64,000 nt of DNA from Diphasiastrum complanatum (taxonomy: Eukaryota > Streptophyta > Lycopodiopsida > Lycopodiales > Lycopodiaceae). Both the position numbers and the translations under genes were made by a program. The DNA lies in NCBI GenBank assembly GCA_029204225.1, contig CM055109.1, positions 32,091,870 through 32,155,869 on the forward strand, written 5' to 3'. A model generated the notes under the pieces. It saw nothing but the letters and a program-made list of their open reading frames with translations. It was not told where the DNA came from and made no database searches. Positions 43,921 through 54,773 of this stretch are shown piece after piece; the first letter of the stretch is position 1; each line of letters begins with the position of its first letter.

Positions 43921-45780
43921 TTGAACCTGGCATAGCTTTAAGCCTTCATGTCAAGATTTTATTTTGTTAGTCAACTGCTTGGATGGTGTTTTAGCTAAAA
44001 AATCGGCATACAAACTTGCAAAAAACTCATACAACTATTGAAGATTCAGCACATAAAAACACCTAAGCTAAATTACAAATCTATCAACAAATTCACAGAT
44101 CTACCATTTAAAAGCTCAAAACAAAATGTAAGAAGGAACACCAGTATACTGTAAAAAATATCATGGTGTATTACGTCCTCCATTCCGACCCTGAAAGTAC
44201 CTCTGGGATTTGCTATAGAATTTGCGCCTCAAATGCTTTGATGGTGATTGGCCTAGAAACCAACAATGAAACATGCAAAACAAAAACCAATAGTGTAGTT
44301 TATTAAGTATATTACCACAACAAAATTATTGCAATAAACTAATTTTACAAAAGAACAACGAAGATCCATATGGAATCTTGTATATGCACAAAAAAACTGG
44401 ATATCCAGTTGATGAATAAGATTTGGCATCAGAATACCCCTCAGAATAGGTGCTGATTTAACAAACCCCATAGATTCTCATATTCCAATAGGCATTCCGA
44501 CCCTCTATAAGTCTGGATCTACAACAAAAAACTATGGATCTATAGTACCCTCATCATCCCTCACATGGATCTATAGCACGTTGATAAAAAATAAGCCATC
44601 GGAATAGCCTTCGGAATAACAAATCCTATAGATCCGCATATTCCGACGACCTTTCCGAGCCGTGTCTTACCATAAAAAACTTTTGTGGATCTGCCGACTC
44701 CTTTGACTCAAAAGAAACCTGCATTAAAAACTTGAAGAAATAAAACCAATCTGTAATCACATTGAGATGATGAGTATGATGTAAGAGAAAGAGATAGTGA
44801 GAAAAAAAGATAGAGAGAGAGATTACCTTACATCCAATAATAAAAAAGTCTCCATTGTCCACTTTCTCTTTTGTTCTTGAGCTCACCACATTTGATTTTG
44901 CAAGGAGTAAACAAAGAGGAAGAGCACAAGGAATAAGCAAAGTGCAAGAGGAGCAAGCTAAGTGCAAGAGGAGGAAGCAAAGAACAATAGCAAGAGAGGC
45001 AAGAGCAAGAGGAGCATTCAAATGTGAGGAGAATAAAGAGAGTGAGGAGGATAAAGAGGGTGAGGAAGGATCAACCGTACAAGGGAGACGACAAAGATGA
45101 CAGGTATGACCCTTGATACCATAACCCACTCCTCTTCCCTCTTCAAAAATGCCGCAACAATGGTCAGCCTTTTTGAAATTTGCAAGAATCCCTAAACCCT
45201 AAACCCTAAACCCCCTCAAATTAGTTGCAGTATTCCGAGGTCTGTTTTGAGGACCTGACTAATTTAGATTCAGTATTTTGTGGTCTGTTTCAAGATGAAT
45301 TTCAAGGCCTTCACTAAATGCTAAAATCAACTCAAGATTGTTGCATTCTAAAATCACACAATTATCAAAGATTGTTGGCCGTTATATTCCCAAGCCTTGT
45401 CAAAGAATATATAGTGCACTGAACGACACAATTTTTTATCTGCTAAATTGTAATCATCTGGTTGAATGATGTCATAAGTGTCCAAACATCGACGTATTTG
45501 GACTTCATCCTACTATTCTTGGGTGTCCAACTACCCAAAATTTTGAAATTTGTCTTTTTTTAAAAGTAGTGATTTTGGACAATAATAATTGGAATCCATT
45601 CACCTATGTCCCTATTTCCAATACTCAGAAAAATTAAACCGGCAATGTGTAGTAATATAACTGGCAAGAACTTTGATTGTAATAAGGTATGAGTGTAACA
45701 CTATTTTCCTATTGTGAGATATTATGCCATACTTTGCCAATGACACATGGTGACTAGATGATAACATCTGGCAATTGCAG
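43921..45780. other. Non-coding, with a short diverged duplication and a telomere-like tract
   Basis: At 44425-44545 and 44590-44690 a segment with GGAATA, CATATTCC and TTCCGA phrases is repeated in diverged form. At 45190-45213 the plant telomere-type motif CCCTAAA occurs three times in tandem. A minus-strand frame at 44626-45129 is open but low in complexity (its complement is a GA-rich run at 44890-45090), and I do not consider it a gene. Confidence 0.4.
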
Positions 45781-46089
45781 GTAGAATTTGAGATATTGAA
45801 TTTTTTGTGATTTTGTCAAAACCCTAATTTTAATTGGATCTCTAGTTTGTGAGGTTACTGAACTTCATTTGAGTGTGTTTCAATCTTAGAAAGTGGCAAG
45901 AATCATTAGATTGAGGATAGATCATAGGTTGATCACTATTCTATGTGTTGATTTTCTAGTTAGAAGTGCTAGAAGAGATTTGAGAGGTTCCATATCTTTG
46001 CGATTTCTTCTTGAGTTCATTTGTTGACATTCAAGAGAGTGCTTTGTGCATTGGAACGGGTTGAAAGGAGAAGATCAAGTCATTGCAAC

Positions 46090-46977
46090 ATGGCTACAAG
46101 TGGTGGATTCATGTTGGAAGGCAATGATAGGCTTACTTCAATCAACTATTCTACTTGGAAGGTGAGGATGGAGTCCTTATTGGAGTTGAATGAGTTGATG
46201 GAGATTGTTGCAGGTTTGAAGGAGAGACCAACAACTCAACAAGATCAAATGAGGTATGATAAGAGGGCCAAAAGGGCTCTACACATGATTAAGATGAATG
46301 TTAACAATGAACTTCTCAAGGAGATTGGTAAGAGCACATCATCTTTGGAGGCTTGGGAAGCTTTGAAGAAGCTTTATCAATCCAAGTCTACATCTAGAGT
46401 GTTGACTCTAAGAAGACAAATTTTTCAAAGTTTGCAAAAGAAGGAAGAGAGTACTCATGATTTTGTTTTGAGGGTTAAAGCATTCAATGCTGAGTTAGCA
46501 TGTATTGATGAAAGCATTAAGGAGGTAGAACTTGTTCAAGCTATACTTAATGTTCAAGTTATACTTAATGGCTTGTTGGATGATCATGCTAATATTGCTC
46601 AAAGTTTTGCTATTCAAAAGACTTTGCCAAGTATTGTGGATTTGCAAGAGATCTTGGTGAATGAGGAGTATAGTCTTCAATCAAGAAGAGGTGAATCTAC
46701 ATCGACATCTCATTCTGTAGAGGATGCTATGTTCATCAAAGGCAAGTTCAAGGGCAAAGGCAAAGGAAAGTGGTCTAAAGAGCAAGATCAAGGTGAGACT
46801 TCCTCTTTTGGCAAAAAGAAAGATATGTCTAAGTTGAAATGCTTTTATTGTGAAATCAAAGGGCATTTTGCTAATGAATGTTTGAAGAGAGTAGATCAAA
46901 TGGTTCTATCAAGAGACTTTGTGAGGGAGATAGTCACAAGTCAAGAAGAAGAGAAGTATGTGAAGAGTTCAAAGTAG
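46090..46977 (+). CDS. Copia-type Gag with zinc knuckle, from a Gag-only element (295 aa)
   Basis: The ATG at 46090 begins MATSGGFMLEGNDRLTS, with the same UBN2 Gag as the intact copia at 26-30 kb (YSTWKVRMESLLELNELM, STSRVLTLRRQIF). The zinc knuckle CFYCEIKGHFANEC lies near residue 261. An 18-bp tandem duplication at 46536-46571 inserts six extra residues (the VQAILN/VQVILN repeat). After the knuckle there is no protease: the frame jumps across a deletion into the accessory region found in the 55935-59009 protein (joined near 46885) and stops at 46977. The leader before the ATG resembles that of the intact copia. Probably a decayed non-autonomous element; no LTR pair was found. Confidence 0.8.
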   Translation: MATSGGFMLEGNDRLTSINYSTWKVRMESLLELNELMEIVAGLKERPTTQQDQMRYDKRAKRALHMIKMNVNNELLKEIGKSTSSLEAWEALKKLYQSKSTSRVLTLRRQIFQSLQKKEESTHDFVLRVKAFNAELACIDESIKEVELVQAILNVQVILNGLLDDHANIAQSFAIQKTLPSIVDLQEILVNEEYSLQSRRGESTSTSHSVEDAMFIKGKFKGKGKGKWSKEQDQGETSSFGKKKDMSKLKCFYCEIKGHFANECLKRVDQMVLSRDFVREIVTSQEEEKYVKSSK

Positions 46978-47513
46978 GATGTACTTTGAATGATGTCATT
47001 GTGAATGATAGTGAGGATGAATCATTATCATATGAGTCATTACCTAAAACATTGAGTAGAAGTTCCTGTTTGAAAAAAGAGAGTACTTCAATCATCCTTA
47101 TGTTGAAGGTACTAATCATTTTTTTCATGGCTTCTAATTATTTTTGAGGTTTCTACTTCTTATGATGCAATCATTAAGAGGGAGTCCTATGAAGGAAAGA
47201 GCAATGGAAGATCCAAGGCATGGACTCACAACTCTTCATCAACTCAAAAGATTCTATGATTGTGGATTGATCACTCATGATCAAGATGGCAAAAGGTTGG
47301 TTGGAGAAGACTACATGGAGCAAATCGAGGCAATTTCTTCAAGGCAAGGGAGATCTCATTGGTGAGCTTATTGAGGCTTGTTATGGACTCAAGAAGACTG
47401 GATTTATTAGGTTTGATACTCATCTTCACCTACTCTACTTCATGTTGGATGGAAAGTTTGGAATCTATCATTTGATTTATGATGGTGCCACCAATGACAT
47501 TGTTCTGACTAAC
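46978..47513 (+). pseudogene. Accessory region of the Gag-only element, decayed
   Basis: Homologous in several frames to about residues 470-650 of the 55935-59009 protein. Parallels include VGCTLNDVIVNDSEDESLSY, SLPKTLSRSSCLKKESTS, then FYDCG--THDQDGKRLV, EDYMEQ, GDLIGELIEACY and IRFDTHLHLLYFMLDGK. Frameshifts and stops break it, and homology ends abruptly near 47513. Relative to the 56-59 kb copy, about 570 bp between the zinc knuckle and this region are missing. Confidence 0.8.
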
Positions 47514-49460
47514 CTTTGTGCGCTTAATACTTCGCAGCTAAACCAAGAAACAGGAGCACCATTTAAGCATATTATCAAAAGAACGAAAAGGCAATATGAC
47601 TAATTTATTGTTAGCTAATGTCTCTATAGACAGGATGATTGAGTTAATTTCTTGATATAATTTTTGTTTTGTCAGTGTCTGATAAAATTAACCATAGTTT
47701 TGTATCAAGTCTAATTTGGACAGCTTTAACAAACTAGTAGCATTTGCAACTCTTTGTCACTTACAAGTGTACTACTAAGTATCTCATGTCCAAAAGCTTC
47801 CTCGAGTATTAGTTATCTAAAATGGGATTTGAGTTAGTCCTTTTTGTAAGGTTTGGGGGACGAGCAGTTTTTAACTTAAACGAATGGTTGTTTGACACAG
47901 CAGCAGCACGAATGAAAATAATAATTCAGGTATACCATTATAACTGTCCATAACACGGGCTCCCATTGAGTAGTTCTAAAAGCTGAGGTCTCGAGAAGCC
48001 GTTGGTTGGCATTGAACACCATGTGAAAGACACTTGTCATCTCAGAGCGGCGGAGGAATTCTGCCTCGCAACAAGTCATCATTTTTTCACGATAATCATA
48101 TTGCAGATACTACTACGGCATGTGGGACAATGCTGAACTTCGATACATCTACGAGATTTCAGGCCAAAGGCTAATGTACGAATTGGGTTGATTCATTTAC
48201 TTGTTGGTTCTCCAAAATGGTTAGTATCAGGAGGAGAAAACATCAAGCGTCGAACTTCTGCAAGTCCATAATTTTATGATTTCATCCTCGCATGCTCACA
48301 GAAGCTGGATCACATAAACACAAAAGTACTAGCGATTCATGGATTCAGTCCTAACGGTAGAGTAAGGACTGGGAGTGCGTGACTTCAGCCCCAACGATAA
48401 AGCAAGGACAGGGAATTCGATGCATCGGCCGATGAGGTATGCTTGCACAGCAGAAAAAGTCACAGTTGCATTCTCGTTCTTGGGTTTGAAAATATTTGGT
48501 TTGATGTTGCTATTTTTTATGAAGTGAGTGGAAACTAGATTGATTGTCTTTGCGTATGGATCAGTTAAAGAGACCATTATGTGGTGGATCGCCTTCACGT
48601 CACCCATGCTCGATACATTCATCCTTTATCTGTAGTTTACGCCATCGTCGGGAATATAGGCGTTCCGGTATCGATGCGCTTAATTAATACTTCGCAGCTA
48701 AACCGAGAAACTGTAGCACCATTTAAGCGTATTATCAAAAGAACGAAAAGGTAAATATGACTAATTTACGGTTAGCTAATGTATCTCTCCATAGACACGA
48801 TGATTGAGTTAGTTTCTAGATATAATTTATGTTTCGTCAGTGTCTGATAAAACTAACCATAGCTCGATGATTGATGCATACATCTATACTAGTCTTGGAG
48901 TACACGGTCTCAAAGAACGATATGATGTAATGCGAGCTATATAGCTTTCGTGTGTGTACCTGGCGACAGAGGCGACTCTTTGGATTTCAACCTGATAGGA
49001 GGCTTCATGGCACTTGCCGATGTATGCTACGTTTCTTAAGTGACGAATAATGTCCAATAATTCCATTACAGAGTTAGCGACCATGTTCATAGATACAGTG
49101 TTCAGCCTATTCCCCACTTCTGATGAAGAATACAGTGTACGTGTACACTTTTTGGAAGTCAAGTTGAATCTTCATCATGCGAACGTACAAAGTACATGAC
49201 ACTAGAAATTTCTCGTACAAGGTACGCACTCGAAGTATCGAAACCGCATTTTTTGACAGCGTCAGCCTGCCCTCCACCGTTGCGAGTCTTGTGACGTTGT
49301 GACAATGACTACTCACCGGCCTTGTACATGATTCCGAGTCCCGACATCTTAAAGAAACACTAACCCGGAAAGCCCTTCAAGGGAGCACGTTTAGCCCACC
49401 AGCCCATCAAATCATATGATGGGAGTCCACCATCCGAAGACACAAAAAGGAGGGGGAAAA
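47514..49460. other. Unassigned insert with higher GC and CpG, carrying direct repeats
   Basis: From 47514 the DNA changes character and is richer in G, C and CpG than its surroundings. A segment at 47519-47705 recurs in diverged direct orientation at 48672-48866 (shared ACTTCGCAGCTAAACC and TTATCAAAAGAACGAAAAGG). Minus-strand frames look coding-like: 49316-49107 (LTLSKNAVSILRVRTLYEKF), 49162-48884 (NRLNTVSMNMVANSVMELLD), 48622-48329 (MGDVKAIHHIMVSLTDPYAK). I recognise no family. It could be a host gene relic, a different transposon, or an inserted virus-derived sequence; the present evidence does not choose between these. Confidence 0.45.
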
Positions 49461-50289
49461 AACCTCCTTGGAGTTTTCTCCAATATCCTATGTTATTGGA
49501 GGATTGTCATTCTTCAAAAAAATTGCCTCAAATTCAATATTCTTCAGCTACTGAATTTTGATTATAGTTCATTCTAAGTAAGTAGCATGATGACAACATC
49601 CATAAATATCTTAATAATCAGTTATTGTGATTGAAATTATATCAAGAGATTCTTGGTATCTACCCCATCAAGGAATGTGAGCACGAATTGTCTTCTGATT
49701 TACTTAATAGTTTTTGGTTTATGTGTTACTTCTATCGAGTATCAATATGGGGCTCTTATGTGGTAAAGCTTGACAATCTCAAAATGAGTTTCTCAAACTA
49801 CCATGGCTAGATTAAAACCTTATTATGTGTTCTAAACCCCGAGGTTTATAATTTTGTGAATATTTTGCTATACTGGTTGTTCTATTCTGATACTTCGTAG
49901 ACTTTTATGAACACTTGCTCACTCACAAAGAAAACAAAATCAGTATGTTAGCAAAGATATCGGAATAACAATAAACATAATTTTGGCTAGTATGAGCTCT
50001 TTTGTATAGATGTTTAGAATGACGCCTTAGGCAACAATGATGATTATACAAGTAAATATTTTACTTTTTTTAGGCTATTATAATATGCATGCATTGAATG
50101 GTCATCTATGATGGACGTGAGATTCTATATATATGAATCAAAGGAATGATGTATATGTCTTAAGTGTTAGCATTTAATTGTGCTTGAGCACAACAACATA
50201 CATGGGTTATGAAGATTCAAGTGAGTATGTGGTGTCGGCCACTATGGGTTATGGTTGATTTGAGTAATAATAGTTAGCTTTATCACAAA
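49461..50289. other. No gene recognised
   Basis: AT-rich sequence without domains; the composition returns to that of the general background. Confidence 0.4.
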
Positions 50290-50585
50290 GTGTTTGTTAT
50301 TGTGATGAGATGCTCAAGCCTCAAGTGTCTTTGCAGTTGAGAATACAGTTTAAAACCGACCGAATCAATCACCATAGTACAACGTCAAGCGCAATAAGAC
50401 AAGACAGCAGAATTGCTCTCCCACAAAATGTATATTCACACTAATAAGCAAGTACAAGGATAAAGCTGCTTAAGAGCACTCAAAGGGCTCGTAAAAGAAA
50501 GACGGCCTGATAGTTCTAAAACTGAGCACACGTGGTGCTGTCGAAATTAGAAAGCACGGTATAAGTCGATCATTGCTATTTTAAC
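50290..50585 (-). repeat. Probable copia 3' LTR (minus strand), boundaries unsure
   Basis: Downstream (minus strand) of the copia RNase H stop comes CACTGAGGGAGAGAG, a polypurine tract, then GTTAAAATAGCAATG and a segment with CCACGTGTGCTCAG. The position and content suit a 3' LTR, but no second copy is present to fix its ends. Confidence 0.4.
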
Positions 50586-50593
50586 TCTCTCCC

Positions 50594-52690
50594 TCAGTGA
50601 TCAACGTCTCTCTTTATTTTAAAGTTTACTCTATTCATGGAACATACCTCCATTATAGTATCATAAATAAAGGCTTTTGACATAACCAGATCTAAGCCAA
50701 GTTTGGCTCTAAAAGTTTCAAACTTCTCTTTACTTAAAGCTTTCGTAAATATATCAGCAACTTGCAACAACGTAAAACACTGTGCAATACTTAAATCTTC
50801 AGATTGTAGCTTTTCACGCACAAAGTGATATTTTACCTCAATATGTTTTGTTCTCGCGTGAAAGACAAGATTCTTAGCCAATTGAATTCCACTCTGGCTG
50901 TCACAGAAAATAACAGTGGGATGCACTTGCTTCATGCCAATTTCACGTAACAACTTACGCAGCCAAATAGCTTCTTGAGTAGCAGAACTTAACACTTTAT
51001 ATTCAGCTTCTGTAGAAGAAAGAGAAATGGTGTCTTGCTTCTTGCTAGACCATGAAAAACAACCACTACCAAAATTGAAGGCATAATATGTTGTTGACTT
51101 TCTATCATCTACATTTCCTGCCCAATCAGCGTCAACATAACCTTGCAACTTAGGTAAAGCACTTTGTCTTTTGTAGAGTAGGCCAAGGTTAGGTGTACCT
51201 TTTACATACCTAAAAATCCTTTTCACAGCTTTCCAATGATCCATAGTGGGTGATGACATGAATTGGCTAATCAGACTTACAGCATAACAGATATCAGGAT
51301 GTGTAGCCGGAAGATATATCAAACTCCCAACTGGTTGACGAAATAAAGTAGCATCAACATGTGCACTATCATCAACACAAGATAATTTCTTACTAGCTTC
51401 GCAAGGGGTGATGGAAGGTTTACACTCTGTCATGCGAAATCTCTCTAATATCTCACGCACATGCTTGTTTTGACACAACCTGATATCACTGTCAGTTTGC
51501 CATACTTCGACACCCAAGCAATAGTGCATAAGATCTAAATCTGTCATCTCAAATTGCTTGCATAAATTGGCTTTGATAGAATGAATGAGATTCTCATCAT
51601 TGCCCGTGATAATAATATCATCAACATAAAGTACAATCAAGGCAATGCTATCTTCATTTATAAGAACATAAATATTTGGATTTGAATTTGTTCTTACAAA
51701 CTCATGAGAAAGAAAGTAATTGTCAATGCGTCCATGCCATGTGCGTGGCATTGCTTAAGGCCATAAAGTGCTTTGTGTAGCTTGCACACCTTATGTTCTT
51801 GTCTCTTTGCCATAAAGCCCTGTGGTTGGACCATGTAAACTTCTTCCTCTAAGTCACCATTCAAAATGCGGACTTCACATCCATTTGATGGATCTTCCAC
51901 CCGAAATGAGATGCTAAGGCAATGATAAGCGTAGCGTAGTCGACTTAGCCAGTGGAGCAAATGTCTCTTCATAGTCAATTCCTTTATTTTGCTCGTAGCC
52001 CTTCACTACTAGGCGTGCCTTATGCTTTGCTATCGTGCCATCCACATGAAACTTTGTTCTAAATACCCATTTGTTGTCAACGGGTTTCTTTCCAAGTAGT
52101 AGATCAAGTAACTCCCATGTATCATGCCTGTGGATGGACTCCATCTCCTCTTCCATTGCCCTTTGCCACTCTTTGTGATCTTTTGCCTCATCAAAGGTTG
52201 ATGGCTCTCGACACTTCAAAATGTCACTCATTAGGGCATAGTTCACATGATAGCAATTGGTAGACTTTCTTTGATCTTCTCACTTCTTCTTGTGTGCTAG
52301 ATCCTAGTTGATTTAGCTTTGTGTCCTTCATGATCTTTTCATACCATTTTGGTATCTTAGACTCAGGTGATACACTTCCTGGAGAGTATGTGTCCCGAGG
52401 AGTGTCCAAGTAATGTCTCTTACTTCCAACCGGTTTCTCCTTTGCTGCTCCTATTGGAAAGTACCTTTCCCTAGGCTCTTGGATATGTGGTGTCTTCTCA
52501 TAATCACCCTCTCGATCTTCGTCTTCATGTGCATCATCCTGTGGAGTGTCCTCTTCATTTTCTTCTTCCAAGACTGTGGGAAGTCTTTTGATGCTTTCAT
52601 CACTTAAATGGTCTTCACCTTCATACCTATGTGTCTCATCAAAGATCACATCTTTGCTTATGTGAATCTTGTTCATTACAGGATCAAAAC
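50594..52690 (-). pseudogene. Ty1/copia pol relic (RT and RNase H), minus strand
   Basis: On the minus strand, 52690-52224 encodes the integrase end (RCFDPVMNKIHISKDVIFDE) and an acidic linker. At 52246-51914 comes the RT start ([54 protein letters not shown]). At 51751-50594 comes the rest of RT and RNase H (LYVDDIIITGND, MHYCLGVEVWQ, HPDICYAVSLISQF, STEAEYKVLSSATQEA, HIEVKYHFVREK, VADIFTKALSKE). Frame changes near 52246 and 51,750-51,900 inactivate it. It is related to the copia at 60-63 kb (shared MHY--GVEVWQ) but distinct from the family at 26-30 kb. Confidence 0.85.
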
Positions 52691-52940
52691 ACCTATATGC
52701 GCTGAATAAACTATCTTCCTATTTGTCTATGCATGACTATGCCTGTCAATTATTAACAAAACAATGGTAAGAGAATCATGTTCAATCTTATAGTAACTTA
52801 TCTTAAGATCATTAGTACTACAGTGATTACGTAGCCAAACATTAAACATTGAATTATTAAACAAATAATCTGTCACGAAGAACTACAAAAACGCATACAT
52901 TCTAATATGAATTTGAACGCAATAAGAAGATAGTATTGAC

Positions 52941-53525
52941 TCAATATGAAAACAAAATAGCTGTAAATGATTCGGATTTGCCATTGATATGTTGTTCGTT
53001 GAAAGTAGATGAGCTTGGACCTTCAATGAGAATAGTTGACCGAGGAACCTTGAAGTTCAATATGTCGGACGAGTCAGACAAGTCGGCTACATTGGCTTTG
53101 CCTTTTCCCTTGAGGTTGATAAACTGATCTTCGATGAAGATGACATCCCGGCTAGCAAATATCTTCACCTCGATAGGATCGAACAACTTGTAAGCTTGAT
53201 CTGCAGTAGTGTAGTTGATGAAAATACACTTGATACTTTGGAAGTCGAGCTTCTTTTTGAGATCATGAGGAATCTGCGCATAAGCAATACATCCAAAAAC
53301 TTTTAAAGTTGATAAAAAAGGTTTGGTACATTGGCACTGATCACAGTTCAACACATAAGATCCTACGAAAGGTTTCAACTTTGGACAAAAGAAGTCTCTT
53401 CGTACCAAATTTAGTGTACAATGTATACCTGGATACCTAGCACAAGGTGCATCATGACATTCAAATAAAATTTTCTTTTTTAACGCATCCATTCCTGGTA
53501 CACACACTTTTCCCTTTCGGAACAA
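52941..53525 (-). pseudogene. Chimeric frame: gypsy integrase zinc finger joined to copia integrase end
   Basis: The 194-codon minus-strand frame starts with the gypsy H2C2 zinc-binding domain (FRKGKVCVPGMDALKKKILF, ECHDAPCARYPGIH, then VLNCDQCQCTKP). It then switches at about 53330 to a copia integrase C-terminus (LKVFGCIAYAQIPHDLKKKL, KCIFINYTTADQAYKLFDP, IFASRDVIFIEDQF). Two superfamilies have been fused by a rearrangement that happened to keep the frame. It is very unlikely to be functional: neither integrase catalytic core is present. The gypsy half continues the RNase H relic upstream at 53540-54114. Confidence 0.75.
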
Positions 53526-53539
53526 AATCTCATTCCGAT

Positions 53540-54114
53540 CTCATTCCGAATGGAATGGGAAAATCATCCACTACCTTCGTATCTTTCACAACCAACTGGT
53601 CACCTTGCAAATCAGTAACCGATTGAGAGCCATTTAAAATCGTTTGCCATTTAGGTCCGAAGTGAGGATCTTGTTCATAAAGACCTCAAAATGAAAGATA
53701 GAAATTAGTAGTGACCTAAGTGAACAAAAACTCATTCATCTCTCCAATCCGACTTAAGGCGTCTGCCACTTGATTTGACGATCATTTTATATATCTCAAA
53801 TCAAAGTTGAATTCTTGCATCAGTTCAGCCCATCAAGCCTTTTGCTTTCGGATTACAAAAATATTTTAATGGTTGGTGATCTGACTTACTATAGATTGAC
53901 TAACATAAATAGTGTCTCCACATCTTCAACGCATGCACAACCGCAAAAGTTCTTTTTCTTGGGTCGTATACCTAGTCTTTGCATCAGATAATTTCTTACT
54001 CTCAAAAGCAACTGGCCTCCCCTCTTTTTGAAGAACTGCACCAAACACATAATCACTAGCATCCACTGTAACCAAATAAGGATCCACTATGATCAACACT
54101 GGTGCTGAGACAAT
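53540..54114 (-). pseudogene. Gypsy RNase H relic (downstream half of split gypsy pol)
   Basis: The minus strand reads APVLIIVDPYLVTVDASDYV, GAVLQKEGRPVAFESKKLSD and TRYTTQEKELL, the gypsy RNase H start, then degraded sequence (QDPHFGPKWQTILNGSQS) leading into the H2C2 finger. The upstream (RT) half is at 59675-60010. The Gag-only element 54115-59669 separates them, with ACAAT duplicated at the break. Confidence 0.8.
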
Positions 54115-54192
54115 TGTGAAAATTGTCAACATTTCCTTGTCTAGTTTTAGGCCAAAATTGCTAAAAATGGCACATAGTTTAGGATCTGACTT

Positions 54193-54206
54193 TTCACACG
54201 TGTGAA
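54193..54206 (+). promoter_or_regulatory. Palindromic G-box in LTR
   Basis: TTCACACGTGTGAA is a perfect 14-bp palindrome with a CACGTG core, the binding site type of plant bHLH and bZIP factors. It lies about 180 bp upstream of the TATA-like box. The same or a nearly identical palindrome occurs in LTRs at 2274, 11330, 13594, 21040, 23683, 25596, 30804 and 59101. Confidence 0.6.
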
Positions 54207-54382
54207 ACAGGTCTAGATATTTTTAGTAAGTGTATTTTTTCAGTATGAAGAAGTGTCAAACTTCAAGACCTTCGAAATGAGTCCATTTTCATGTATTTTG
54301 GACATATATGCCAATTTTACCTATATAGGGCATATTTTAGGTAAGGAGGGTCTAGAGAGAGGAGAGAGAGTCATCTCTCTCA

Positions 54383-54392
54383 GCTATATATA
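54383..54392 (+). promoter_or_regulatory. TATA box of the Gag-only element
   Basis: CTATATATAG within the 5' LTR, directly after a short GA/CT hairpin. The same site in the 3' LTR is at about 59291-59300. It is the only strong TATA-like string at a sensible place in the LTR. Confidence 0.55.
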
Positions 54393-54761
54393 GCAGGTAG
54401 GCCGTGGAGAAACAGGTTGGAGCAGATCCATTGTATTCATTTGCTTAATGAGAGATTTTTCTATTGGGTTCTCCTTCCATTGTTGGCATTGTGTAGTGAT
54501 TGAGTTCAAGCTTTGTGTGTATGATCTTAGGTGCTTTCCAAAAGTGGTAGGCTGATGTATTATGGACTGTATAATGCTATTTTGGGCCGCACTTGATGTT
54601 TATGAAAGTTTCCATTTGTGATAAATGCTTTTTGATCAAGTTCTTTGCATTCTAGGTAGCATAGAATGTGTTGCCAATTCCTAGCTTATGTAGTTTGGAG
54701 TGCAAGCATTCAAGCCAATGATCTTGGAGTTTAGATCCACTTAGGATCTGTATTTTTCACA

Positions 54762-54773
54762 TGGTATCAGAGC
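54762..54773 (+). other. Primer-binding site (tRNA-Met type)
   Basis: TGGTATCAGAGC immediately after the 5' LTR, the same as in the intact copia at 30591-30602. Confidence 0.9.

Larger units (their letters stand above)
54115..54761 (+). repeat. 5' LTR of the Gag-only element
   Basis: 647 bp, TGTGAAAATTGTC ... GTATTTTTCACA. It has the perfect G-box palindrome TTCACACGTGTGAA at 54193-54206 and the TATA-type CTATATATAG at 54383-54392, preceded by a GAGAGA-GTCA-TCTCTC hairpin at about 54363-54380. Confidence 0.95.

Noticed and set aside
44626-45129. 167-codon minus-strand frame with hydrophobic runs
   Set aside because: It arises from a GA-rich low-complexity tract on the other strand (44890-45090); the Leu/Ser-rich product is a by-product of composition.
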